From Apium graveolens (Eukaryota > Streptophyta > Magnoliopsida > Apiales > Apiaceae), in the NCBI RefSeq assembly GCF_009905375.1, contig NC_133649.1, positions 224,399,275 through 224,463,274 on the forward strand: a stretch of DNA of 64,000 nt, given 5' to 3'. Made by a program: the position numbers and the translations under genes. How positions within the stretch are numbered: position 1 is the first letter of the stretch; each line of letters begins with the position of its first letter. The notes under the pieces are model-generated. The model ran no database searches. It was not told where the DNA came from and saw only the letters and a list, made by a program, of their open reading frames with translations. Below, in pieces: positions 33,885 to 44,751 of the stretch.

Positions 33885-35948
33885 TGATATAGAGAATTGG
33901 GGGGTTTTGAAAATAAGAGAGATAGAGAAAGAGATTAAAAGGAAAGAGAGAAAAAGCAGGTCTGGCTAGTTCCGCTTCTTCTTCTTTACTTTGAACACTG
34001 TTTGTGGGAAATTCAGATTCTGTCTTTATATTTTTCATTTTATTTTCATTTTTTAATAGACTCAAATTATAATGACTTCCCCTCACAAAAAAAATAATAA
34101 TTGATAATAAGTTCAAATCCTCTATTCACTCCGCTTTGGTCAATTAATTATTGTATAATATATTAGCTTACGCAGGTCGTGATTAATATTAATATCTTCT
34201 TATTTCTATTTTATATATATTTAGTAAAATTTTATATAAATAATTAAATATTAAATAATAATTATATAGTTATAATTTCATTATATATAAGTTCAAGTTA
34301 AGTTCAAATAATATATATAGTAAATGATTGATGAGATTTTATTAATAAATGATAATGCAAATACTTGTTATTCTTGAAAAGGTACATGTATCTTTATAAA
34401 TAATAATATAAATGTTTGTTGTTAACAGGATTTGAACCTGGAAATTTATATGTATCTTCTTCTTTTACTAAATACTTATTTATATTTTTATAAATAATAA
34501 TATAAAATATTTGTTGTTGAAGGGATTCTAACCTGAGAATATGCCGAGTGTATATTTTTTTAGTATTTTCATCTAACGATTCTGATTATTGATGGAAAGG
34601 ATAACCAAAATGAAGGATTAACCAAATTACAAATTATATATCATTCTAATTTAGTATAGTATAGATTTTGGACTGATGCAAGGATTATGAGAAATGTAAA
34701 AGTTGACCAATAAAAAAACAAGGAACATAGAAGGGAATAGAAAAAAAACCCAAATTATATTACTTTTAGATAATTATGACTATCATTTTCTCAAAATATG
34801 GTTGTTGGTGATACTCTAATACATTATCACCAACGTTTTAATATTTTAGCTTTCAATAATTCCTCGTTTGGCATTTAGAAAAGTTTTAAAAATAAATAAA
34901 TAAATAACAAACGATCTAGGATTTAGTACTTTGGTCTTTACGTCGTAGAGTCTAAACCCACATTTATTCTAGGGTTTAGGGATTTCTCTGAACTCGGGAA
35001 ATCAAAATTTAATTATTAACAGTTATTAATATTATAAGATTTATTAATTCTCAATTTGAATTTTAAAATTATAAAAAAAATTATATATTAGAATAAAATA
35101 CAAAAAAAACGCTTCTTAAAGTAATAATTTTAAGCTTTAAAAGACAACATTATCTAACATTTTGGGTTAAAAGTTTATAAAAAAAATTAGCAAAAACACT
35201 AACCTAGGTAGAGTACAAGCTACGTTTGAGCCCCACGAAACTTTGACTTGTATTGTGTTTTCAATGTTAAAAAATTGAAAAAAACGTAAAACGCCAAGTG
35301 TATTTTTGTTAAATAAAAAAAATGGAGAGTGAAATTCCGTTTTATAGTAATATTTGGGATAATCTTTTTACAACATCATATTAAAGCTCATTCTCTGCTA
35401 AATAATGGCATTTGGACATGGGATAGGGGATCAGGACTCCATCATAATAATAATTTTATTATTTTTTTTTATGATAGGAAGTAAAAATGGGAATATTCTA
35501 TTATGCACGGAAATTTGTAGTATTACATTTTTAAAAAGATAATTAATTTAGGATGAACTTTTGTTTTTATTATTAGAGTATGAGACATATATTTCTCTAA
35601 AAAGTTCTTTGTTCTTGCAAATTTCATCATTTACAAGAAGTTTTTATTTAATAATTAGGCTTACATATCACACAAAATATCATTTTTTTTAAATAATTAG
35701 ACTTATATGTGTTGGCACTTTTTTTAGTGCATGTTCAGACAAATCTTGATAGTGAGTGGGAATCAAAGAAACGACAAAAGATACAGTTGAGATTACTGAC
35801 CCAGAGTAAAGTAGACCTCAATAGAATTTCCTTCAAACAAATTTTTACGGAAACAAAGGTTCAAAAATATTTTATAAACATTTTTTTTCCTAAAAACTGT
35901 AAACATAAAGAATCTTAATGTTAAGTTTCAACAGTTATTTGAGAATTT
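33885..35948. other. HDA5-like promoter side and AT-rich intergenic DNA
   Basis: This is upstream of the deacetylase gene. After about 34130 the sequence is AT-rich with poly-A/T runs and no recognisable gene. An open frame at 35709-35918 has no recognisable motif. Confidence 0.4.
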
Positions 35949-36070
35949 GTATCAAAGAAATACATAAAAATAAAGCTAATAACGAGACGAAGATGAGAAT
36001 TGTAGAGAGAAAAAAAGATGAGAAATCAAGAATACATATGTGCATATTCATCTGAATGAATTATCATATC
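35949..36070 (-). repeat. Imperfect repeat, possible LTR-end fragment (left copy)
   Basis: This is similar, by eye roughly three bases in four, to 49626-49744. It shares TGTATCAA-GAAATA at one end, GATGAGAATTGTAGAGAGA in the middle and GAATTATCAT at the other end. On the minus strand it directly follows an integrase fragment. An LTR-end origin is inference. Confidence 0.5.
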
Positions 36071-36383
36071 AACATTCCGCTAATGATAACCATTAAATCC
36101 ACTCTTTCTCATTTTCTCCGGATACCTCATGTATACTTTCAAACAATCATTTATTGCTTCAGTTTGTCCATTAATAGCATGATGATATACACAAGATATC
36201 TTGATTTATGTATCTTGCAATAAAAATAATGACCGCAAAAAAAATTGTTATGGGACATGACATCTTTATCACTGACAATAGTCTGAGGCCATACATATCA
36301 TTTAAAAACATTGTCCAAATTAGCTTGTGCTACAGTCATGACAATAAAAAAATGTTTAAAAAGAATAAAATGACCATACTTGC
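36060..36383 (-). pseudogene. Ty3/gypsy integrase core fragment
   Basis: Minus-strand translation gives SKYGHFILFKHF, TVAQANLDNVFK, then WPQTIVSDKDVM and, after a frameshift, GQTEAINDCLKVYMR. These match the chromovirus integrase core (SKYGHFIPL, LPQTIVSDRD, HPQTDGQTE), covering the second Asp and the Glu region. The fragment is cut at 36383, exactly where the next element starts with TGTTATACCC, suggesting that element inserted into it. Confidence 0.7.
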
Positions 36384-36507
36384 TGTTATACCCAAAAATT
36401 GGTACAAGTGTTATCCGGGTCAAAAATGGGTCAATTAAATGAAATTAAGGCAAGAAAGCCAAGTTTAAAGAAGGATAAGGCAAACCCACTTTTTCAGAAA
36501 ACTAAGG

Positions 36508-36722
36508 ACGCGCCCTCCATGACGTATGGATCAAGGATTCCTTGAAGTCTCAAGGGGCGCACTCAGAACGATGAAGATATGAGAGGCCTTAACCCTGAGA
36601 ACGGAGGATGCACCCACAATGCCATAGTGGTCAAGGCGCACCCTCCAATTATAAAGAAAGAAGGTTTTGGTCAGTTGCTTGGAGTTGCATCAACACTTAG
36701 AAGTGTTGGGGCGCGCCCTTAC
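36508..36722. repeat. Irregular GCGC-rich motif series
   Basis: Motifs related to GGCGCGCCCTCC occur near 36508, 36553, 36603, 36634 and 36709, spaced 31 to 75 bases apart, with intervening sequence not conserved. They lie in the LTR-like part of the Tat fragment. Confidence 0.5.
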
Positions 36723-37312
36723 TGAAAAGATTGACTTGTAAGAAGATCCCCGCAAAATGTTTTGACGATTTTTTTAGATGCTTCAAGAGGGCCCCAAGCA
36801 TCTGGGAAGGCCCCCATAATTAAAAGAGATGCTCCGGTTTGTCATGGCCGAGCCGAAGGTGGGTATGTGCCGATTACCCCTCGATAGTTGAATTATTCAA
36901 ACGATACAACTTCAATCGTTGAGCTTATCGACGAAGATACTGATGGAAGAGAGGTGTCGCGGGTAGATAATCGGGTGGTAACTCACCCACACCGATCTAG
37001 ACGGACTATGGAAGAGCGGCGCGAGGCAGAATCCTTGCCAACCAATGAGCAACAAGACTTTGATGCCCTGAAAGATCGTTTGAGGATCCATTTGAGAGAC
37101 GATATCCTAAGGATGCTACTGTTGGAATGGCACAAAGATGCCAACCGAGGAGATATGACGCCCCGTGGTTCAACGCATGTGCCTTTGATTCCTTCCGGGA
37201 ATCAGGAGCGGCACCGCGACCATGAGAGAGCTCCCTTTCGTGGATCGATAGAATGTCCAGGACTGTGGGAGTGATCGCCAGAGAAGGTTTCAATGGCAGA
37301 GAAGAGGTGGCG

Positions 37313-37317
37313 GCCGC
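37313..37317. other. Target-site duplication GCCGC, left copy
   Basis: GCCGC directly before the TG of the Athila 5' LTR; an identical GCCGC at 48572-48576 directly follows the CA of the 3' LTR. Confidence 0.95.
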
Positions 37318-37560
37318 TGATAAGTGGCATTTTATACCACTTAGAACGTCTTATAATGGCTTGAATTGATGTCTTGAAATCAAGTATTTTGTGTATTTGA
37401 TGTATTTTCTAGTATTTGTGCATTTCAGGGTATTATTTGCATTTGTGGGGAGATTTCATCAAGAATAAGCCTTAGTATGTGCTTGGCATTGCAAGTGGGA
37501 AGTTAGGAGCAGAATGCAACAAAGAACGGGAGCAAAATAATTAAATTTTCCAGAAAGGTG

Positions 37561-37645
37561 TTGGGCACCCGCTTAGCCTGGCTGGGCGCCCGCTCAGGAA
37601 ACTGGGCGCCCGCTCAGGATTGCTGGGCGGCCGCTCAGGGGCGCG
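37561..37645. repeat. GGGCGCCCGCTCAGG tandem motif, 5' LTR copy
   Basis: Four units of about 21 bases, alternating CTGGGCGCCCGCTCAGG and CTGGGCGGCCGCTCAGG. The same four-unit array is in the 3' LTR (47366-47450), and a diverged one lies after integrase (44404-44482). Confidence 0.9.
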
Positions 37646-37722
37646 AATTAAAAACCTGTTTTTTAGAGTTCTTGTTCTGCTGGACTTCTGACTTCTTAGA
37701 TGGCTGGGTTTTGTGGGGCTTC

Positions 37723-37730
37723 TATATAAG
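37723..37730 (+). promoter_or_regulatory. LTR TATA box
   Basis: TATATAAG about 80 bases after the GC-rich array, repeated at the same place in the 3' LTR (47528-47535). This is the likely core promoter for the genomic RNA. Confidence 0.55.
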
Positions 37731-38771
37731 TAGTTTTCAGAGACGTTTCACGTGTGTTAAATCGTGGTATTAATCGAGGAGCAAGGAGATAAGGAAGAAG
37801 ACCGTTTTAGCACATCGCAACGAAGAGGAAGCATAGTTTCTTGTGATTCTTTTATTCGTTGTATCAGTGGATGCTAGTTTTCTTTTCTTTGAACCCATTT
37901 ACTCTTGTGACGTACTCTGGTTTAATATAAGTAGTTTTATTAATTATTCTCGTGTGTTATTATCATGTTTTCATATGAACCCATGGTGACGATGAGTTCA
38001 ATTATGGGCTAATCGTGATCATGGGGTCGTAACGGATTTGCTATGGAATTTTTTAGTTAGTTGTTTAATACCTTAGTGTGTGATGATTGTATGATATCTA
38101 GTATTGGTTGTGCTTATTCGTCTTATGTGTGTCGCGAACATATAAGATAGGGTGTTAATCTCTTGTGAAGCGACGGTGGATCTTGAGATTTAGAACTTGC
38201 CATGCTAGCATAGGTTCATGTATGAGTATGCATGATTAGTGGGTAACTCTAACCGTTTTACTTGCCCTGTGTAATCATAAGGAATAACTTGTGCTTAAAT
38301 CGTTATGTTGTCAAATTCTGTAGACATATAGGGTCTCAACATAATTGATGACTATTCAACTTCTATCTTAATTGTGGATGTTTGGTATAATGGTATTGGT
38401 AAAACGAAAGTTGGATTTTATCAGTTTAGTGTTGTTCGATTAATATCATCACCGTTAGATGCTAAGGGTAATAGCAATAACTATTAAAGGAAGTAGTAAT
38501 GAAGTTATGATTTCATGTGTGTTTAATATTGTTAATTCAAGAGTCAATTTAGTGTTTAATTCTTGTAGTTAATTATAGTTAATAATTAGTTAATCAATTC
38601 TATGTGTTATTGTCTTAACATTGAGAAGTAATCATACATTGGTGAGTGAGTGTTAATTGAACATAATTAGTCTGAGTCTATGTGGGAACGAACTAGAAAG
38701 TATTCTATATTACTTGCGAACGCGTATACTTGCGTGTATTATTAACGTGTGTTTTCTCCCTGACAAGTTTT

Positions 38772-38790
38772 TGGCGCTGCTGCCGGGGAC
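38772..38790 (+). other. Primer-binding site of the Athila element
   Basis: TGGCGCTGCTGCCGGGGAC, six bases after the LTR end. It resembles the tRNA-Asp-complementary PBS of Athila elements. Confidence 0.8.
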
Positions 38791-38901
38791 TCGGCGTATT
38801 GTTTAGTTTATGCATTTACCATCAGTGGTCATTAGGACTCATTGATTGAGACGTGTTACTTATCGTTTCCGATTGTGTTTCAGGTACTTTAGCGAGCGTT
38901 T

Positions 38902-40720
38902 ATGCAAACACGTTCTCGTACTCGCAAGAGGACTTTAGATACGGCTGAGGAGACAGACTCAGTTCTTGATATTCCGGAGAAGATAGATTTTGAAGATTCG
39001 GATAAAGAGAGTGAGCAGAAAGAACCAGTAATCATGGGTGATCGTATAGATCCGACAGATCCAGCTCTTATGGACTTTTCTCGGCCTAAAATTGATGACA
39101 TTTAGTCAAGCATCCTTCATCCGGCTATTCAGGCTAATACTTTTGAAATCAAGTCGGGCACTATTCAGATGGTGCAGAATTATGTTTCTTTCGGAGGTGC
39201 TGTAACTAAAGACCCCAACATGCACATCAGGAATTTTGTCGAGATCTGTAGTACTTTCAAATATAATGGTGTGACTGGTGAGGCTATCAAGCTGAGGCTT
39301 TTCTCATTCTCTCTGAGGGATAAAGCTAAGGACTGGTTACATTCTGAACCAGCTGGGTCCATCACTACTTGGCAAGATCATGCGCAAAAGTTTTTGGTAA
39401 AGTTCTATCCAATGGCGAAGACTGCAGCTATGAGGAGTGCTCTTACTCAGTGTGCGCAGCAACCAACAGAATCTATGTGCGAAGCTTGGGAGCGCTACAA
39501 GGAGATGTTGAGAAAGTGTCCACATCATGGTATGCCTGACTGGATGGTGATCACTGGTTTCTATAATGGTTTGGGGGCCCAATCTCGGCCCATGCTCGAT
39601 GTAGCAGCTGGAGGCGCTTTGTGGGCCAAAAGCTATACTGAGGCTTATAATCTTATTGAAACTATGGCTTCAAATGAGCATCAAAACCCAACTCAAAGGA
39701 TGATGTTTGGGAAGGTAGCAGGTATTCTGGAAGTTGATGCAGCTACAGCTATTGCAGCGCAGCTCCAAGCGCTGTCTATGAAGGTCGATTCTTTAGCCAC
39801 CTATGGAGTCAATCAGATAGCTATGGTCTGTGAGCTTTATGCATGTTCTCATGCTATGGATCAGTGTTCTCTTGTTAATGAATTTGTTCAGTATGTGAAC
39901 AACTATCAGCGACCACAGCAGCCTGTTCCAGCTACTTATCATCCTAACAACAGAAATCATCCCAATTTCAGCTGGAGCAATACTCAGAATGCTATTCAGC
40001 AACCATATCAGCAAGGCATAAGTAAACAGTTTAATCCACCTGGATTCCAGCAACCACAACAGTATGCTAAAAGGCAATCATATCCTCAATAAGGAGGTGT
40101 TGCTCCACCTTCTAGTGCTGATTTCGAGGAACTCAAGCTGTTGTGCAAAAGTCAGGCTGTTTCTATCAAGACCTTGGAAAATTAAATCGGTCAAATAGCC
40201 AATGCAGTGCTCAATCGTCAACCTGGCACACTTCCCAGTGATACTGAAGTGCCGGGCAGGAAGGAAGCTAAAGAGCAAGTCAAGGCTATTACCTTAAGGT
40301 CTGGAAAAGTTACTGATGCTGAAAAAGCAAAAGACGGAGAAGCTGAAGTTGGTGATGAAGTGAAGCAAAAGGAGAAAGCGGCGGAACCAAGGAAGACTAC
40401 TATTGAACACACTCTGCCTGAGGGTAATACAGGGGAGAAACAGCTATATCCTCCACCACCTTTCCCTAAGAGATTGCAACAACAAAAACTGGATAAGCAG
40501 TTCGGTAAGTTTCTGGAGGTGTTCAAGAAACTTCACATCAACATACCTTTCGCTGAGGCTTTAGAGCAAATGTCTAGTTATGCGAAATTCATGAAGAGTA
40601 TTCTTTCAAGGAAGGTGAAACTGGATGACCTTGAGACCGTTGCTCTAACGGCAGTGTTGTGCTGCAACAGAAATTACCTCCAAAGCTTAAAAATACAGGT
40701 AGCTTCACCATTCCTTGCAC
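38902..40720 (+). pseudogene. gag of the Athila element
   Basis: A single frame runs from MQTRSRTRKRTLD at 38902 with in-frame stops at 39103 (TAG), 40090 (TAA) and 40183 (TAA). The gag core is in the 39169-40092 segment: FGGAVTKDPNMHIRNFVEI, LRLFSFSLRDKAKDWLHS, FLVKFYPMAKTAAMRS, CEAWERYKEMLRKCPHHGMP. Next come Gln/Asn/Pro-rich sequence and AITLRSGKV, then a Lys/Glu-rich linker. All three stops are explained by one C-to-T change each from a Gln codon; the 40183 case restores the conserved LENQIGQIA wording. The next part (protease) is in another frame because of a one-base deletion near 40746. Confidence 0.88.
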
Positions 40721-41266
40721 CATTGGCAAGTTGTCTTTTGATAATGCCTGTGCGATTTGGGAGCAAGCATCAATCTGATGCCGTTGTCTATCTTCAAAAA
40801 GTTGAATTTGCCTGATCCAAAGCCCACCTACATGTCTCTACAATTGGCTGATCGTTCTATTACATATCCACGAGGCATAGTGGAGGACGTATTATTAAAG
40901 GTGGATAAGCACTTCTTCCCTGCAGACTTTGTCATTTTGGATTTCGAGGAAGATAAGAAGATTCCCATAATCTTGGGAAGACCTTTCTTGGCTACAGGAC
41001 GTACCCTGATAGATGTGTAAAAAGGTGAACTTATTATGAGGGTGCATGATCAGGATGTGACATTCAATGTATTCAAAACGATGAAATTCCCTACAGAAGA
41101 CGAGGAGTGCTTAAAGATGGATTTGATTGAGTCTGCGTTAACTTCAAAACTTGATCATATGCTAATGTCTGACGCATTAGAGAAAGCCTTAGTGGGGGAG
41201 TTTGATAGTGATGATGAGGATGGCAATGAGCAACTACAATATCTAAATGCTTCTCCTTGGAGGTGA
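40690..41266 (+). pseudogene. Aspartic protease region of the Athila element
   Basis: The retropepsin active site reads [19 protein letters not shown] after a one-base frameshift (about 40746) lying right before the catalytic DLGAS. Downstream, [29 protein letters not shown] is the normal flap and C-terminal part. Stops at 41018 (TAA) and 41264 (TGA) interrupt the linker to RT and are both C-to-T type. The link continues as MRVHDQDVTFNVFKTMKFP with an acidic linker. Confidence 0.88.
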
Positions 41267-43060
41267 AAGCTAGACATGCCATTTGAATCTCTTGGTACTT
41301 CTGATCTCAAGAATGCTGAAGGAAAGCTCAAACCATCTATTGAGGAAGCACCTACTTTGGAGCTTAAACCATTGCCTGAATACTTGAGGTATGCCTTTTT
41401 AAGCGATGCATCTACTTTACCTGTTATTATTGCATCTGACCTTTCAGGTAGTGAGGAGGACAAGCTCTTGAGGATTTTGAGAGAATTCAAATCGACTATT
41501 GGATGGACTATAGCAGATATCAAAGGGATCAGCCCTTCGTACTGCATGCATAAAAATCTGCTAGAGGAAGGTAGCAAGCCGACTGTTGAGCAACAACGAC
41601 GACTTAATCCTATCATGAAAGAAGTGGTGAAGAAAGAAATTCTGAAGTGGCTGGATGCAGGAATCATATATCTTATTTCTGACAGTTCTTGGGTGAGCCC
41701 CGTGCAATGTGTACCTAAGAAATGAGGTATTACTGTGGTAACAAATGAGAAGAACGAGCTCATCCCCACTCGAACAGTCACAGGATGGAGGGTATGCATG
41801 GATTACAGAAAGTTGAACAAGGCCACGAGAAAGGATCACTTCCCTCTTCCATTTATTGATCAGATGCTTGACAGGTTTGCCGGTCATGAGTATTATTATC
41901 TTCTGGATGGCTATTCGGGGTATAATCAGATTTGCATTGCACCAGAGGATCAAGAAAAGACTACCTTCACTTGTCCATTTGGCACGTTCGCTTTTTGCAG
42001 AGTTTCGTTTGGCTTATGTGGTGCACCTGCCACTTTTCAGAGATGTATGATGGCTATATTCTCTGATATGATTGGAAATAATGTCGAAGTGTTCATGGAC
42101 GACTTCTCCATCTTTGGACATTCGTATGATGAATGTTTGAATAATCTTCGTGCGGTGCTCAAAAGGTGTGTGGAAACTAATTTGGTTCTAAATTGGGAAA
42201 AATATCACTTTATGGTGCGTGAAGGCATTATTCTTGGGCATAAGGTCTCTAGCAAGGGTCTTAAGGTGGACAAAGCCAAGGTGGGAGTCATTGAAAATCT
42301 TCCACCACCTATTTCTGTGAAAGAAATCCGTAGTTTTCTTGGTCATGCGGGTTTTTATCGGCGTTTCATTAAGGACTTCTCGAAGATATCTAAGCCGTTG
42401 TGCAACTTGCTCGAGAAGGATGTGCCTTTCAAATTTGATGATAAATACTTGGCGGCATTCGAGACTCTCAAGAAGAGTTTGATAACAGCACCGATTGTTA
42501 CGGAACCTGATTGGACAGGGCCTTTTGAGATGATGTGTGATGCGAGTGATTATGCGGTGGGAGCAGTTCTTGGGCAGCACAAGAATAATCTTTTTCATGT
42601 GGTCTACTATGCTAGTAAGACTTTAAATGGAGCTCAAATGAACTACACCACTACTGAGAAGGAGCTCTTGGCTATAGTCTTTGGTTTCGAAAAAATTCGA
42701 TCTTTCTAGCTTGGGACAAAGGTGACAGTATTCACTGATCATGCGGTCATTCGCTATTTGGTTTCCAAGAAGGATTCGAAGCCTGGACTTATTCGTTGGG
42801 TGCTCTTGCTACAGGAATTTGAGTTAGAGATTAAGGATCGAAAAGGTACTGAGAATCAAGTAGCTGACCATCTCTCTAGATTGGAGAATCCCGATTCTAC
42901 TTCACATGATAAGACATTGATCAACGAATCTTTTTCGGATGAGCAGTTGTTCGCAGTCCAGGAGGAAGAGCCATGGTTCGCAGATATTGTGAACTATCTT
43001 GTTGGCAATATAATGCCTCCTAATATGAATACAGCTCAAAAGAAGAAGTTTCTGCATGAG
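41267..43060 (+). pseudogene. Reverse transcriptase and RNase H of the Athila element
   Basis: RT begins with PLPEYLRYAFL and continues to VSPVQCVPKK, where a stop at 41723 breaks it. The frame then gives ELIPTRTVTGWRVCMDYRKLN, YYLLDGYSGYNQI, FGLCGAPATFQRCM and EVFMDDFSIFG, whose FMDD is the catalytic loop. The tether and RNase H follow: FIKDFSKISKPLC, PFEMMCDASDYAVGAVLGQ, YYASKTLNGAQMNYTTTEKELLA. A stop at 42707 comes next, then [16 protein letters not shown] and [17 protein letters not shown]. Both stops here are not C-to-T. All catalytic residues are present. Confidence 0.9.
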
Positions 43061-44248
43061 GTAAGTGGTACATGTGGGATAAACTGTATTTATTTAGACA
43101 AGGAGCTGACCAGATCATCAGGAGATGTATCCAATTCTGTGAGACGGAGGGGATATTACGAGACTGCCACTCCACAGTTTATGGTGGACATTATGGTGGT
43201 GAAAAGACAGCAGCTCGTATTCTGCAAGCAGGTTTTTTCTGGCCTACTTTGTTTAAGGATGCACATCAGTTCGTTTTAAGGTGTGATCATTGCCAAAGAG
43301 TGGGGAATCTTATGAGGAAGGATGAGATGCCGTTAAATGTGATGCTTGAAGTCGAGGTCTTTGATGTTTGGGGAATCGATTTCATGGGACCATTCGTCTC
43401 GTCCTGTAATAATCAGTACATCTTGCTGATAATCGATTATGTCTCAAAATGGGTAGAAGTCAAGGCTCTACCGACGAATGATGTAAAGGTAGTATTGAAT
43501 TTTCTTTATAAGCAGATTTTCACAAGGTCCCCGAGTAATCATAAGTGATGAGGGGTCGCATTTCTGCAACCGTAAGTTCACTTCAATGATGCAGCGCTAC
43601 AATGTGAATCATCGTGTTGCTACTGCCTATCATCCATAAACGAATGGTCAAGCGGAAGTGTCTAATAGAGAGATCAAGCGCATTCTAGAGAAAGTTGTTT
43701 GTCCGTCAATGAAGGATTGCTCTTTAAAGCTCGATGAAGATATTTGTGCTTATAGAACAGCATACAAGACTCCGCTTGGGATGTCCCCGTTTCAATTTGT
43801 TTATGGTAAGGGATGTCATTTACCTGCGGAGCTTGAGCATAAGTCTTATTGGGCGTTGAAGAAGTTGAACCTTGATCTAGATGCAGCTGGGAAGAAGTGA
43901 ATGTTTCAGTTAAATGAACTTGATGAATTTCGATTCCAAGCGTACGGGAACAACAAAATGTACAAGGAAAAAGTGAAAAGGTGGCACGACAGGAAGCTAT
44001 ATCCTAAGTCATTTGTGTCGAGGCAGCAAGTTCTTTTATTCAACTCTCGTCTCCGACTTTTTCCTGGAAAGTTGAAATCAAGGTGGTCTGGACCTTTTAT
44101 TGTCAAAACTGTGTTTCCACATGGAGCGGTGGAGATTTTTAAGAATAATCCGGGCCAAGCATTCAAGGTTAATGGTCAGCGTTTGAAGCATTACCATGGG
44201 GACACGGCAAACCGGGAAGTGGTTAGTGCCATTTTATTGTCAACTTGA
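43061..44248 (+). pseudogene. Integrase of the Athila element
   Basis: A frameshift near 43065 leads into the HHCC zinc finger ([18 protein letters not shown], then RCDHCQR). The core starts FDVWGIDFMGPFVSS (first Asp). A second frameshift near 43520 restores RVIISDEGSHFCN (second Asp), and a stop at 43637 interrupts [14 protein letters not shown] (Glu). The C-terminal domain (44025-44248) ends with [19 protein letters not shown] further stop, at 43898, lies between the core and the tail. Both stops are C-to-T type (CAA to TAA, CGA to TGA). Confidence 0.9.
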
Positions 44249-44403
44249 GCAAGGTACGCTACATCAAGCTAATGACGTAAAAGAAGCGCTTCTTGGGAGG
44301 AAACCCGAGATTTGTTGTTATAGGAACCCTTAAAGGTCAGTAACCTATCCAAAACAAAAAAAAATCAGAAAAGGGCAAGAAAAAATATTTTTCCAGAGAC
44401 CAC

Positions 44404-44482
44404 CTGGGCGCCCGCTCAGCCTTGCTAGGCGGTCGCTCAGGATGCTGGGCGCCCGCTCAGCTCAGCTGGGCGGCCGCTCAGG
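44404..44482. repeat. GGGCGCCCGCTCAG tandem motif, internal copy
   Basis: Four units similar to those in both LTRs, but more diverged (for example CTAGGCGGTCGCTCAGG), lie 155 bases after the integrase stop. Confidence 0.88.
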
Positions 44483-44751
44483 ACCCGTCTGCCTGAAAAT
44501 TTTTTTAAGCCTAATAAAAATCCAAAAAAATCAGAAAACACAAAAAATAAAAACACAACCCACTACCCACGAATCCTTTTCCCATAAACCCATGTTTTTA
44601 ACCCTCAACCCCACTCCTAATCAAATTTTAACCCTAATCTTTACCCTATATATACATACAACTATCCCATATACTCCCCCATACACTTTCAACCTTAAAA
44701 CTCTCTCCCATATTCAAAAACACAAATCTTAAACACTTTTTCTCAGTTTCA

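Larger units (their letters stand above)
36384..37317 (+). pseudogene. Tat-type LTR start and gag N-terminal part (left of the Athila insertion)
   Basis: It begins TGTTATACCCAAAAATTGG, as many Tat/Retand LTRs do, and by 36888 becomes an open frame (MNYSNDTTSIVELIDEDTDG) with an Arg/Glu-rich gag N-terminus. With the Athila element and one target copy removed, the sequence on the right (48577 onward) continues as GGGRDGYLDGNRRINYRDYR in the frame ending the left part. The 36384-36850 portion is too short for a usual LTR plus leader, so there is probably an internal deletion. It contains several GGCGCGCCC-like motifs. Confidence 0.6.
37318..38765 (+). repeat. 5' LTR of the Athila element (1448 bp)
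   Basis: Starts TGATAAGTGGCATTTTATAC and ends TTCTCCCTGACA. It includes a GC-rich tandem motif (37561-37645) and a TATA-like box at 37723. Confidence 0.95.

Noticed and set aside
35709..35918. 69-codon plus ORF
   Set aside because: No recognisable motif, AT-driven composition, and no supporting splice sites or neighbours.
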